A model generated the notes under the pieces. It saw nothing but the letters and a program-made list of their open reading frames with translations. It had not been told where the DNA came from and made no database searches. Positions 1 through 7,567 of a DNA stretch of 64,000 nucleotides are shown one piece after another; the first letter of the stretch is position 1, and each line of letters starts with the position of its first letter. The stretch covers positions 1 through 64,000 of the forward strand of contig JAJZFQ010000005.1 of NCBI GenBank assembly GCA_021805275.1, read 5' to 3'. Source of the stretch: Pseudomonadota bacterium. GTDB taxonomy: Bacteria; Pseudomonadota; Gammaproteobacteria; Steroidobacterales; Steroidobacteraceae. The position numbers were made by a program, and so were the translations under genes.

Positions 1-393
1 CGAGCTGCAGCGGCTCTTCCATCGCTGCGACGGACTGGACGCCACGGCGATCGAAGCGTTACTTGCGCGCGAGGTGGCGGATGCCGCTCTGCGCGAACGG
101 GTGCGCGCATTGCTGCGATCGGCACAGCCGTGGCTGAAGGCTGCGTGCAGCCACGCCAACATGTGCGCGCTTGCGACCGTCACCACATAGGACTTTAGCG
201 GATCCAGTCGCACCGTATCCCGGTACGCCATCGGCGCTAGCGCGTCCGTCACCTTCAGCCTAAGCTTCCCCGCGAATTGCCACAGGTGCTCGCGCGAATC
301 GTTGCCGAGAACCCCGGACCACTTCCCCCGGGCCCAGGCGATGGTCACCAGATGGATGCGCTCATCGCCCGCAATCGGGGTGTCCCCCCTCAT
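1..393 (-). CDS. Unknown gene fragment (partial, competing frame)
   Basis: A frame starting at ATG 391-393 runs to the left edge without a stop (131 codons). Residues 1 to about 85 look protein-like and have GC-rich third positions (for example ERIHLVTIAWARGKW and YVVTVASAHMLAWL). The rest is a Ser/Arg/Ala-rich shadow of the plus-strand frame. The simplest reading is that real coding sequence exists on the minus strand from about 140 to 393 and is truncated at a junction with the plus-strand fragment. No family recognised; low confidence. Confidence 0.3.
   Translation of the reverse strand, partial: MRGDTPIAGDERIHLVTIAWARGKWSGVLGNDSREHLWQFAGKLRLKVTDALAPMAYRDTVRLDPLKSYVVTVASAHMLAWLHAAFSHGCADRSNARTRSRRAASATSRASNASIAVASSPSQRWKSRCSS
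2..190 (+). CDS. 3' end of an unknown gene (partial)
   Basis: An open frame enters from the left edge and stops at TAG 188-190 (about 62 residues). The first 45 or so residues look like a helical protein C-terminus (RERVRALLRSAQPWL); the last 17 are Cys/Thr-rich and look less natural, as if the true gene were cut near position 140. A competing antisense frame is open across 1-393, and both cannot be real over the whole overlap. I recognise no family. Confidence 0.3.
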   Translation, partial: ELQRLFHRCDGLDATAIEALLAREVADAALRERVRALLRSAQPWLKAACSHANMCALATVTT

Positions 394-502
394 CACTGCC
401 CATCCGCAAAGTCTAGATCAGCACCCGCTGGGACGCTTTGTGAATGGCACACCGGACCCGGAATGGCACAACCGACCAGAGGGGCGAACGAATAAATCTG
501 GA

Positions 503-550
503 ATTTGGCGCGCCCGGACGGATTCGAACCGCCGACCACCTGGTTCGAAG
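503..550 (-). repeat. attL: duplicated 3' half of tRNA-Arg plus tRNA relic
   Basis: This 48-base segment matches 3818-3865, the 3' half of the intact tRNA-Arg, from the anticodon loop through the CCA, with only two mismatches (519 and 531). These pair with each other in the T-stem, so the G51-C63 pair has become C51-G63. The adjoining 551-575 bases only vaguely resemble a tRNA D-arm and cannot form the anticodon stem, so this is not a functional tRNA. It is the expected left attachment site of an element inserted in the tRNA gene. Confidence 0.8.
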
Positions 551-607
551 GCTGCCGTTCGATCAACTATAAGCGAATGATTTATCGGAATAATTTGGAT
601 GCGCTGT

Positions 608-699
608 GTCCAATATTTCTGCCAGATAAGGCCAGATAAGCTTCTGAATCCCCGAGATTCCGCCTCGTAATATTGGACGCAAATTCGAGGTCATTGGAC
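608..699. repeat. Putative integrase arm-type sites, left end
   Basis: Three copies of a decamer-like word lie just inside attL: AATATTGGAC inverted at 608-617, direct and exact at 669-678, and a shorter CATTGGAC at 692-699. Related words occur just inside the right attachment site. A tandem GCCAGATAAG pair lies between them (621-640). Clustering at both ends of the island is what integrase arm sites look like; the function is inferred. Confidence 0.4.
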
Positions 700-760
700 A
701 TCGGCTGGAGATCGGTGGCCTTGTGGGTGTTGAGGCACAACGGACTCTACTTGTGGTAAT

Positions 761-777
761 CTAGTCAGCATGACTAG
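761..777. promoter_or_regulatory. Palindromic operator over the antitoxin start codon
   Basis: CTAGTCA-gca-TGACTAG is a perfect 7-bp inverted repeat with a 3-bp centre; the antitoxin ATG (770-772) lies in its middle. A TAATCT (757-762) could be a -10 element, which would place the transcript start at or near the ATG, and no Shine-Dalgarno sequence is visible. Phd-type antitoxins usually repress their own promoter by binding such palindromes, so autoregulation is likely. Confidence 0.55.
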
Positions 778-1090
778 GTTGGAGAAATCGAAACTCCGCT
801 CTCTCAAACAAGGCAAGCCACGCGCTAAGCGCCCTGCGAGCCACTGGGTCCTACAGGATGCCAAGGCCCGCTTCAGCGAACTAGTTCGTCGCGTCCGCAG
901 CGACGGACCGCAGCACGTAACGGTACATGGCCGCGACGAGGTCGTGGTCATCGCCGCCGACGAATTCCGACGGCTTAAGGGCAATCACACCGGACAGGCG
1001 CTCATCGATGCGATCCAGTCTTCCCCGTACCGCGAAACTAATATCGAGCCCGAGCGCATGGTCCTGCCCGTCCGTAACGTACCGCTGTGA
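770..1090 (+). CDS. Phd/YefM-family antitoxin
   Basis: A 106-residue protein whose middle (about residues 27-66) has the Phd fold signature: W-x-LQDAKARFSEL, then VTVHGRDEVVVIAADEFRRL. This family binds DNA through its N-terminal half and neutralises a partner toxin through its C-terminal tail. It overlaps the downstream PIN-domain toxin gene by 4 bases (GTGA), the usual layout of a type II toxin-antitoxin module. The N-terminus is extended and basic (residues 1-22) compared with minimal Phd proteins. The gene lies inside the tRNA-Arg island, where such modules often stabilise the element. The start at 770 is set by the overlapping palindrome and the absence of a better candidate. Confidence 0.88.
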   Translation: MTRLEKSKLRSLKQGKPRAKRPASHWVLQDAKARFSELVRRVRSDGPQHVTVHGRDEVVVIAADEFRRLKGNHTGQALIDAIQSSPYRETNIEPERMVLPVRNVPL

Positions 1091-1533
1091 CCGGGTGGAT
1101 CCTCGACACCAACATCATCTCTGAGCTTCGTCGACCGAAGCCCGAAAAAAAAGTCGCGGCGTTCGTCCGCACGCAGCCACTCGAGGCACTGTACGTCAGC
1201 ATCGTCACGTTGGCGGAAATCCGCTTTGGTATCGAGCTACAAACGGACGCTATTCGCCGTGCTGAGCTCAACGAGTGGCTCGACCACAAGGTGCGGCCCA
1301 TGTTCGAGCAGCGCGTCCTGGCGATCACCGAAGACATCATGCTCAAATGGCGGCTCATGGTCGAGGAGGGCCGCAAGGTGGGGCATACCTTCTCTCAGCC
1401 CGACCTCATAATCGCCGCTACCGCGCAGCACCATGGGCTCACGGTAGTGTCGCGCGATACGAAGGAGTACACCGCGGCGCGGGTGGCCGTCTTCAATCCT
1501 TGGACCGAACCAGTTCGCTCCGCCCCACCCTGA
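1087..1533 (+). CDS. VapC/FitB-like PIN-domain ribonuclease toxin
   Basis: A 148-residue PIN domain starting at GTG 1087. The acidic metal-binding set is intact: D7 (ILDTNIISE), E44 (TLAEIRFG), D106 (SQPDLIIAATA) and D124 (VVSRDTKEY). PIN toxins are Mg/Mn-dependent RNases that cut tRNA or rRNA when their antitoxin is lost. The opening and the spacing of the acids are closest to the FitB branch of VapC proteins. It is translationally coupled to the Phd-like antitoxin; a Phd partner rather than a VapB/AbrB partner is a common mix-and-match combination. Catalytic residues appear complete, so the module may still be active although neighbouring island genes are broken. Confidence 0.9.
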   Translation: MTGWILDTNIISELRRPKPEKKVAAFVRTQPLEALYVSIVTLAEIRFGIELQTDAIRRAELNEWLDHKVRPMFEQRVLAITEDIMLKWRLMVEEGRKVGHTFSQPDLIIAATAQHHGLTVVSRDTKEYTAARVAVFNPWTEPVRSAPP

Positions 1534-1649
1534 GTCGCGAACGCCGCCCTCGGGACTCGGAGTTCTAATTAAAGCGAGTCAGAATGCCGAACGCGTTCTG
1601 TCCGAATACTCAGATTGCCGTCGCTGGGGGCCGCCGATAGCATAACGCG

Positions 1650-2518
1650 ATGCCCCTCCGGATCGACAACTTCATCGCACTGCTATCGGGAAGCATCGCC
1701 GCTTGGATGGAACGACAGGCCGCGGCTCGAATCGAGTACCTTAAAGCCGAGAACCGCCCGCTCCGTACCCGCCTCGGCGGACGGCGGATTGTTTATACCA
1801 ATGCGGAACGTCGGACATTAGGCGCTTTGGCGGTGAAGCTCGGCCGCAAGGCGCTTCGCGAGCTCGACCCCATTGTCACGCCAGCTACCCTGCTCCGCTG
1901 GCATCGGAAACTGGTCGCGAGGAAAGGATCTCCTGGTCGACGTTCCTGAAGGCCCATTGGCGAGGACTCGCGGCAAGCGACTTCTGTGCGGTGAAAGTGT
2001 GGAGCTTGAAGGGGCTTATGACCTTCTACGTTCTCTTCGTCATCGATCTCCCCACTCGCCGGATTTCCATCTGCGGCATGACGACCCAACCGGACGAGAG
2101 ATGGACGCTTCAGATGTCGAGAAATCTGCTCGACCCGGATACTGGCCTTCTACGCGATAAGAAGCACCTGATCGTCGATCGCGATACTAAGTATTCGGCC
2201 GCCTTCCGCCTGGCGCTCGAGAGAGAGTATCGGGGTCATCCGTCTGCCTCCTCGTTCGCCAACATGAACGCTTACGCCGAGCGTTTCTTCCGATCGATCG
2301 AGGACGAGTGCCTCTCCAAGCTCATTTTGATCGGTCCGCGAATGCTGCGCCGATCATTGCGTGAGTACGCGGAGCATTACCATAGGGAACGCAATCATCA
2401 GGGAATCGGCAATCGGACGATTCTCCCGTTGCCCGTCGAGGTGCATCCTGGTGGAACTGTCGATTCTCGGCATCGTCTCGGCGGACTCTTGAACTACTAC
2501 TACCGCGCGGCGGCGTGA
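1650..2518 (+). pseudogene. Degenerate rve-type transposase (IS3/IS481-like)
   Basis: Two disconnected parts of one transposase. The 1650-1949 frame gives the N-terminal helix-turn-helix part (AENRPLRTRLGGRR, then IVTPATLLRWHRKLVARK). A different frame from about 1941 to 2518 gives the integrase core: AASDF with the first Asp, FVIDLPTRR, VDRDTKY with the second Asp, NAYAERFFRSI, HYHRERNHQGIGN and the family's ending GGLLNYYYRAAA. The linker between the two parts, some 60 codons in intact relatives, is missing, and more residues are lost before NAYAERF. The enzyme cannot be functional. No terminal inverted repeats were identified. Confidence 0.82.
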
Positions 2519-2729
2519 CGATTCGAGAATTCGAACATTACGCGAACGGTCTTTGCGCCTCCATCATTCCTCGATGCGGGGAAGTCTGCACAACCACTTA
2601 ACCCAATGCTGGGAACCACTACTTTAGCGCCGTAAATTCATCTGCCCGAGTGTCTCTATCTTGGCCGGTCGCGTCGTGTATGACATCTCGGGTAAGCTAC
2701 CAACACCGATCGACTGGGAATAATCGCGA

Positions 2730-3185
2730 TCACCTGATCGACTTCGCGCGGCGCACGGCAATGCCGTTGACTTCGTATCGCGCGCCGAAGAGCAGACTGG
2801 CGACACCGATGAAGGTGCGCGCTGGATAATGACCGTGGAAGTAGGTTTCATACACGCTGTTGAATGTAGCGTAGTCACGTAGATCGGTGCAAAAGACCTG
2901 CACGGAGACGATGTCGTCCATGGTCATACCCGATTGCTCCACGACGCGTTTTACCTGGTTCATGACCAGACGCGCTTCCTCGACGGCGGAAACCGTGCCT
3001 TTGGTGTTCGGATCGACTCCGGTCGTACCGGCGATGTACAGAGTATTGCCGACGAGGACGCCACTGCTGAACGGCAAGTGACGCTGCTGCGCCAGCGGTG
3101 AGTTGAAATATGTGCGTTCAGACTGCTGAGCAAATGCGAGGCACGGCACCACGAGTAAGAATGCGAGCAGAGAGCCATACTTCAT
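2730..3185 (-). CDS. Exported RidA/YjgF-family protein
   Basis: A 151-residue protein. ATG 3185 is preferred over the TTG at 3203 because it places a clean signal peptide (MKYGSLLAFLLVVPCLAFA) at the N-terminus. The mature part is a Rid domain: LPFSSGVLVGNTLYIAGTTG, then VKRVVEQSGMTMDDIVSVQVF, and a C-terminal PARTFIGV...YEVNGIAV segment that keeps the Arg and Glu associated with enamine/imine deaminase activity in RidA. Cytosolic RidA removes reactive 2-aminoacrylate; export suggests a different substrate. The gene is lower in GC than the chromosome around it and lies in the tRNA island between a dead transposase and an integrase remnant, consistent with transfer. Confidence 0.82.
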   Translation of the reverse strand: MKYGSLLAFLLVVPCLAFAQQSERTYFNSPLAQQRHLPFSSGVLVGNTLYIAGTTGVDPNTKGTVSAVEEARLVMNQVKRVVEQSGMTMDDIVSVQVFCTDLRDYATFNSVYETYFHGHYPARTFIGVASLLFGARYEVNGIAVRRAKSIR

Positions 3186-3191
3186 CGTTCG

Positions 3192-3539
3192 GTGATTATT
3201 CAAGTGAATCCCCGGTTACGGTTGTCGCATGACCGTATTAATCATATCTCAAGGGGATCGGGGGAGGGTCAACGGATTGGCGATCTCCGCGAAACGAGAC
3301 TCTTCGGCACTCGCCAGGAACACTCCTTCCGCAACACGGCGACGAAGTTCCTGACGGAACATCAACACAAGCGAAGTCTCGAGCGAGACGCGAGAGCGTT
3401 GAGGATGTTGAATCCGTTTATCGGTGAGTTGCCGCTGCGTCGTGTGCATCCCGACACGTTGCAGCCGTTCATCCGATTGCGGCTCAATGCGGGCGTGAGT
3501 CCCGGTACGGCGAATTGGAGAACGGCGTGGTGCGAGTAA
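3192..3539 (+). pseudogene. Truncated tyrosine integrase (N-terminal part only)
   Basis: From about residue 37 the frame matches the N-terminal core-binding (SAM-like) region of phage-type integrases: LFGTRQEHSFRNTATKFL, EHQHKRSLERDARALRML, IGELPLRRVHPDTLQPFI, then GVSPGTAN. It ends at TAA 3537-3539, and the catalytic domain with the R-H-R-Y residues is absent; the following 280 bases show no trace of it in any frame. The orientation, pointing at the tRNA-Arg gene 280 bp away, is the normal position for an integrase that used this tRNA as its attachment site. The island can no longer mobilise itself. The true start of the original gene is unclear. Confidence 0.75.
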
Positions 3540-3740
3540 GCGAGACAGGGCAATTCCACCGTCTTCGCCTTGGATGCTTTCCGGGCATTTCCCGAGGATT
3601 TCGCCGCTCGGCGTGTGGGGTGCGAATTCGTCAACCGTAGCGCGAGGCCTCATACACGAGCACTCTGTGCTGAAAGAAGTCCCTGCGATATTGGCCTCGA
3701 CGATGCGTGACTTTCCTCCACTCGCGGTCGTTCTATATAA

Positions 3741-3783
3741 AATATTAGACAGTCGATCGAGGACACCAATATTCATATTGGAC
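3741..3783. repeat. Putative integrase arm-type sites, right end
   Basis: Three variants of the left-end word occur just inside attR: AATATTAGAC (3741-3750), an inverted AATATTGG (around 3766-3773) and CATATTGGAC (3774-3783). The last two form a near-palindrome. They mirror the left-end copies at 608-699. Confidence 0.4.
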
Positions 3784-3817
3784 AACATTTCGACCGAAAT
3801 CTGCGCGTAAGTCATTG

Positions 3818-3865
3818 ATTTGGCGCGCCCGGAGGGATTCGAACCCCCGACCACCTGGTTCGAAG
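3818..3865 (-). repeat. attR: 3' half of tRNA-Arg repeated at 503-550
   Basis: A 48-base direct repeat of 503-550 (46 of 48 identical), covering the tRNA from the anticodon loop to the CCA. It overlaps the intact tRNA gene and marks the right border of the 3.3 kb island. Confidence 0.8.
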
Positions 3866-3897
3866 CCAGGTACTCTATCCAACTGAGCTACGGGCGC
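3821..3897 (-). tRNA. tRNA-Arg (anticodon UCG)
   Basis: The 77-nt minus-strand sequence folds as a canonical tRNA. The acceptor stem is GCGCCCG/CGGGCGC with an encoded CCA. The D-arm contains AGCUCAGUUGGAUAGAG, and the anticodon stem-loop CCUGG-CUUCGAA-CCAGG gives anticodon UCG (reads CGA/CGG). The T-arm is GGGGG-UUCGAAU-CCCUC. It serves as the integration site for the island on its 3' side. Confidence 0.97.
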
Positions 3898-4366
3898 AGC
3901 GCGGTGATCAAGCTCTCGCCTTTCAGTTTATCAGGTCACGGCCCCGGCAGAGCGCCGCGCAACAGCGCGCCGGGTGAGTCAGGCAGCCGCGGCACCGAGG
4001 CGGCACACCTGCCTGCGGTCTGGCATGAGCGGACCGGGCGCATCAGCGCACCGACCGTCCGCACGCGCCCGGATTGACATGCGGTTTTGGACATCCCGAC
4101 CGTCGCAACGCCGCTGCGATCGTGCGCAATCGGCCCCGTGCTGCGCGTCCGCATGAGGCCGCCCCCGCCGCCCTGCGCCTGGGCGCAGACCAGCTCAACG
4201 GTAGCCTGCGTGCGAGTCCCGGCCAGCCCCCAGGCCGGGACTCGCCGGATACGCTCACCGGCCATCGACCCGCGCGGAGGGGCGCCGCCTGAAGAAGCGT
4301 AAACGCCAGTGGCCCCGATCAAGGCCCACCTTTAAGATGGGCACCTGTCCACCCAGAGGGTCTCTC
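3898..4366. other. Gene-free interval between tRNA-Arg and the next gene
   Basis: GC-rich sequence with no convincing coding frame; the frames that are open are short and Arg/Pro/Ala-rich. It must hold the promoter of the tRNA (minus) and of the small exported protein (plus). No clear -35/-10 pair, repeat or terminator stands out. Confidence 0.5.
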
Positions 4367-4741
4367 ATGAAATCACTGCTTGCCGCGGCGGCTCTCGCGT
4401 CGCTTGCCCTGGCTCCCGCTTATGCTGATTGCGCTTTTCCAGCCGCGCCGACGCGTCTGCCGGACGGCAATGTCGCCACGCTCGCCCAGATGCTGGCGGC
4501 GCAAAAGACCGTTCAGTCCTACAACCACAACATGATGGCCTATCTGGCGTGCATCAAGAAGCAGAACGACCAGGCGATTGCCAAACAGTCTATGAAGCTC
4601 ACCAAGAAGCAGGTTGCGTCGCTCGAGGCCATGGAAGTCAAGCGCCACAATGCGGCCGTCGACCAGCTGCAGAACGTCGCCAATGAGTTCAATGCCCAGG
4701 TGCGTGCGTACCAGCAGAAGCACGCCAAGTCGGGCAACTAG
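4367..4741 (+). CDS. Small exported protein of unknown function
   Basis: 124 residues. The start at ATG 4367 follows an AGAGGG ribosome site and gives a classic signal peptide (MKSLLAAAALASLALAPAYA) cleaved before DCAFP. The mature part is a charged, helical segment of about 104 residues with two Cys (in DCAFP and LACIKK), which could form one disulfide, and a Lys-rich second half (KLTKKQVASLEAMEVKRHN). Similar short periplasmic proteins with a DC...PxxPxxPxG start are common in gammaproteobacteria without assigned function. It ends 21 bp before moeA, so it may be co-transcribed with the molybdopterin genes, but nothing in its sequence ties it to that pathway. Confidence 0.75.
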   Translation: MKSLLAAAALASLALAPAYADCAFPAAPTRLPDGNVATLAQMLAAQKTVQSYNHNMMAYLACIKKQNDQAIAKQSMKLTKKQVASLEAMEVKRHNAAVDQLQNVANEFNAQVRAYQQKHAKSGN

Positions 4742-4762
4742 CACCGCAGCGGCTCGAGGGTC

Positions 4763-5962
4763 GTGATCAGCCCCGCGGAGGCGGATGATCTGATCGGACG
4801 GCACCTGATGTGCCTGCCGACGGTCTCGCTGCCGCTGCTGCAGTGCGCCGGCGCGGTGCTGCGTGAGGACATCCACGCCGAGCGCGATCAACCGCCCTTC
4901 GACCGAGTGACGATGGACGGCATCGCGCTCGCCAGCGGCGCGGTGAGCCGGGGCGCCCGCCGCTTCGCCATCGAGGCAAGCCAGGCGGCGGGCGATGTGC
5001 CCTTGCAGCTCGGCGCCGAGAGCGGATGCATCGAGGTCATGACCGGAACACCACTGCCCGCGGGATGCGACAGCGTGGTGCCGGTCGAGCAGATCAGCAC
5101 CGAGGGCGCGGTAGCCAGCTTGCGCGAGGGCGTCACGGTGCGCAGCGGTCAGAACGTACACCGGCGCGGCACGGATGCCCGCGAGGGCGAGCGGTTGCTC
5201 GGCGCCGGGACGCGGCTCGGACCGCCGCAGATCGCCGTCGCCGCGGCGGCGGGCAAGGCCCGGATCCAGGTGGCCAGCCAGCCGATGCTGGCGGTGATCT
5301 CGACCGGCAACGAGCTGGTCGAGCCCGGCGAGCCGATGCTGGCGCACCAGGTTCGCCGCTCGAACGCTTACGGGATCGCCGCGGCGCTGCTGCTGCACGG
5401 CTATCCGCGCGTCGCGACCGAACACATCCGCGATGACGTGGCGGAGCTGCGGACCCGACTGAAGTTCCACCTCGAAACCCACGACGTGCTGGTGCTGAGC
5501 GGTGGGGTATCCATGGGGCGGCTCGATCTCGTGCCGCAGGTGCTCGACTCGCTCGGCGTGCACTGCGTATTCCACAAAGTGGCGCAGCGGCCCGGCAAGC
5601 CGCTGTGGTTCGGCATGGCCGCCACCGGCACCGCCGTGCTGGCCCTGCCCGGCAATCCTGTTTCCACTGCGATCTGTGTCTCCCGCTACGTGCTCCCGGC
5701 GCTCGCGGCCGCCCAGGGTCTCGCCGCAGCGCCCCCGCAACGGATCGCCCTCGGCGAGGCATTTACCGTGACGCCCACGTTGACGTTTTTCCTGCCGGTG
5801 CGACTCGCCACCGACGGGAACGGCTGCTGCCGGGCGGTTCCGAGCCCCACGCACGGCAGCGGGGACTTCACGGCACTCGCAGGCACGGACGGCTTCGTCG
5901 AACTGCCACCGGGCCCCCAGACCTACCCGGCCGGTTTCGTCGCGCCCCTGTACCGCTGGTAG
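4763..5962 (+). CDS. moeA: MoeA molybdopterin molybdenumtransferase
   Basis: 399 residues, GTG start at 4763, near the usual length of MoeA. It inserts molybdate into adenylylated molybdopterin in the last step of Mo-cofactor synthesis. Visible family landmarks are the N-terminal substrate region (PPFDRVTMDGIAL), TGTPLPAGCDSVVPVE, the MogA-like domain with STGNELVEPGE and LSGGVSMGRLDLVPQVL, a QRPGKPLWFG loop, LPGNPVST, and a C-terminal beta-barrel domain. It is the first of five consecutive Mo-cofactor genes. No mogA homologue is seen in the window, so the adenylylating partner must be encoded elsewhere. Confidence 0.96.
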   Translation: MISPAEADDLIGRHLMCLPTVSLPLLQCAGAVLREDIHAERDQPPFDRVTMDGIALASGAVSRGARRFAIEASQAAGDVPLQLGAESGCIEVMTGTPLPAGCDSVVPVEQISTEGAVASLREGVTVRSGQNVHRRGTDAREGERLLGAGTRLGPPQIAVAAAAGKARIQVASQPMLAVISTGNELVEPGEPMLAHQVRRSNAYGIAAALLLHGYPRVATEHIRDDVAELRTRLKFHLETHDVLVLSGGVSMGRLDLVPQVLDSLGVHCVFHKVAQRPGKPLWFGMAATGTAVLALPGNPVSTAICVSRYVLPALAAAQGLAAAPPQRIALGEAFTVTPTLTFFLPVRLATDGNGCCRAVPSPTHGSGDFTALAGTDGFVELPPGPQTYPAGFVAPLYRW

Positions 5963-6011
5963 CCGCTCCGCAGGATGGCATTCCGTCCCGGGCAATGGTA
6001 AAGGTGCCCCC

Positions 6012-7061
6012 GTGACTCACAGCGACGCCCCCACCGCGAGCGCGCCGGCCGGACTGCGCGACCGGCGCGGCCGCCTGCTACGCGACCTGCGGATCTCGGT
6101 CATGGACCGGTGCAATTTCCGCTGTCCGTACTGCATGCCGCGCGAAACCTTCCACGAGTCCTACCGCTTTCTCGGCTCGCATGAGCGGCTCTCGTTCGAT
6201 GAAATCGTTCGCGTCACGCGCCTGCTGGTCCGACTCGGGGTGCGCAAGCTGCGACTGACCGGCGGCGAGCCGTTGCTCAGGCCCAATCTCAGCGATTTGA
6301 TCGGCGACCTGAGCGCGATCGACGGGGTCGAGGACGTGGCGCTTACCACCAATGGCACCCTCCTCGGCAAGTATGCGGTCGAGCTGCGAGCCGCGGGCCT
6401 GCAGCGCGTTACGGTGAGCCTCGATAGCCTCGATCCGCAGGTGTTCATGCGCATGAGCGGCGGATTCGGTGGTGTTGAAGAGGCGCTCGAGGGCATCGAG
6501 CAGGCCCGCCGCGCCGGCCTAGGCCCGATCAAGGTCAATGCGGTCGTGCAGCGCGGGGTGAACGAGCATACCGTGCTCGAGCTGGTGGAGCGATTCCGCG
6601 GCACCGGCGTGATCGTGCGCTTCATCGAGTACATGGATGTCGGCAACCGCAACCACTGGCAGCGCGATGCAGTAGTGCCCTCGCGGGAGCTGCTGCAGCA
6701 GATCGCCTCGCGCTGGCCGCTCGAGCCGCTGCAGCCGTCCTATCACGGCGAGGTCGCCGACCGCTACGCGTTCGGCGACGGCAGCGGAGAGATCGGCTTC
6801 ATCTCCTCGGTCACCCAGCCGTTCTGCGGCGACTGTACGCGTGCGCGGCTGTCATCCGACGGAGTGCTGTACACGTGTCTGTTCGCCACGCGCGGCACAC
6901 CGCTGCGCGACCGGCTGCGTGGCGGGGCCTGTGATGACGATCTGCTCGATGCGCTGCGCGCGCTCTGGCGCGACCGCAGCGATAACTACAGCGAACAGCG
7001 CCGCGGCTCGCTCGCCGGTGATGGCGAGCGCAAGGTCGAAATGTTCTACATTGGTGGCTGA
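6012..7061 (+). CDS. moaA: MoaA, GTP 3',8-cyclase (radical SAM)
   Basis: 349 residues, GTG start. It converts GTP to 3',8-cyclo-7,8-dihydro-GTP, the first committed step to molybdopterin. The N-terminal radical-SAM cluster is C34-x3-C38-x2-C41 followed by TGGEPLLR. The second 4Fe-4S site that binds GTP is C272-x2-C275-x13-C289 (FCGDCTRARLSSDG). The C-terminus ends in Gly-Gly (MFYIGG), which is essential in this family and normally inserts into the active site. The stop overlaps the moaC start by one base (TGATG), so the two are translationally coupled, matching their consecutive reactions. Confidence 0.98.
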   Translation: MTHSDAPTASAPAGLRDRRGRLLRDLRISVMDRCNFRCPYCMPRETFHESYRFLGSHERLSFDEIVRVTRLLVRLGVRKLRLTGGEPLLRPNLSDLIGDLSAIDGVEDVALTTNGTLLGKYAVELRAAGLQRVTVSLDSLDPQVFMRMSGGFGGVEEALEGIEQARRAGLGPIKVNAVVQRGVNEHTVLELVERFRGTGVIVRFIEYMDVGNRNHWQRDAVVPSRELLQQIASRWPLEPLQPSYHGEVADRYAFGDGSGEIGFISSVTQPFCGDCTRARLSSDGVLYTCLFATRGTPLRDRLRGGACDDDLLDALRALWRDRSDNYSEQRRGSLAGDGERKVEMFYIGG

Positions 7062-7567
7062 TGGCACAGAGCAAGCTCTCCCATCTCGATGCGCGCAACC
7101 GTCCGACCATGGTCGATGTGGGCGGTAAGGAGGTGACCTTGCGCGAGGCCATCGCCGAGGCACACGTCACATTGCCGCGCGCCGTGGCGGCTGAGCTGCG
7201 CCGCAGCGGGCACCGCACCCGCAAGGGACCGGTCTTCGACACCGCGATCATCGCCGGCGTCATGGCGGCCAAGCGCACTCACGAACTGATCCCGTTCTGT
7301 CATCCGCTCGGCCTTGAGCACTGTTCGGTGGACATCGAGCAGCAGCCGGGCGGACAGATCCGCGTGCGCTGCCGGGTGGCCGTGCACCACCGCACGGGCG
7401 TGGAGATGGAGGCGCTCACCGGAGCCAGCGTGGCGGCTCTGACCATCTACGACATGTGCAAGGCGCTCTCGCACGACATCGAGATCAGCGGCGTGCGGCT
7501 GGTGGCCAAGAGCGGCGGCAAGCGTCCCTACCGGCGCACCGCCGGGCGCCCGGCGGCTCGCCCATGA
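7061..7567 (+). CDS. moaC: MoaC, cyclic pyranopterin monophosphate synthase
   Basis: 168 residues, full length for MoaC. It takes the MoaA product to cyclic pyranopterin monophosphate. The landmarks are HLDARNRPTMVDVGGK at the N-terminus, KGPVFDTAIIAGVMAAKRT, the HELIPFCHPLGLEH active-site region, and LTGASVAALTIYDMCKALSHD followed by KSGGK near the end. It overlaps the next gene by 4 bases (ATGA), continuing the compact operon. Confidence 0.98.
   Translation: MAQSKLSHLDARNRPTMVDVGGKEVTLREAIAEAHVTLPRAVAAELRRSGHRTRKGPVFDTAIIAGVMAAKRTHELIPFCHPLGLEHCSVDIEQQPGGQIRVRCRVAVHHRTGVEMEALTGASVAALTIYDMCKALSHDIEISGVRLVAKSGGKRPYRRTAGRPAARP

Noticed and set aside
503..580. A second functional tRNA-Arg gene
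   Set aside because: The 5' half does not form the acceptor, D or anticodon stems; only the 3' half matches.
621..640. Tandem GCCAGATAAG as a CRISPR or integron-type repeat
   Set aside because: Only two units with no spacers; no cas genes or integron integrase. No CRISPR array was seen in the window.
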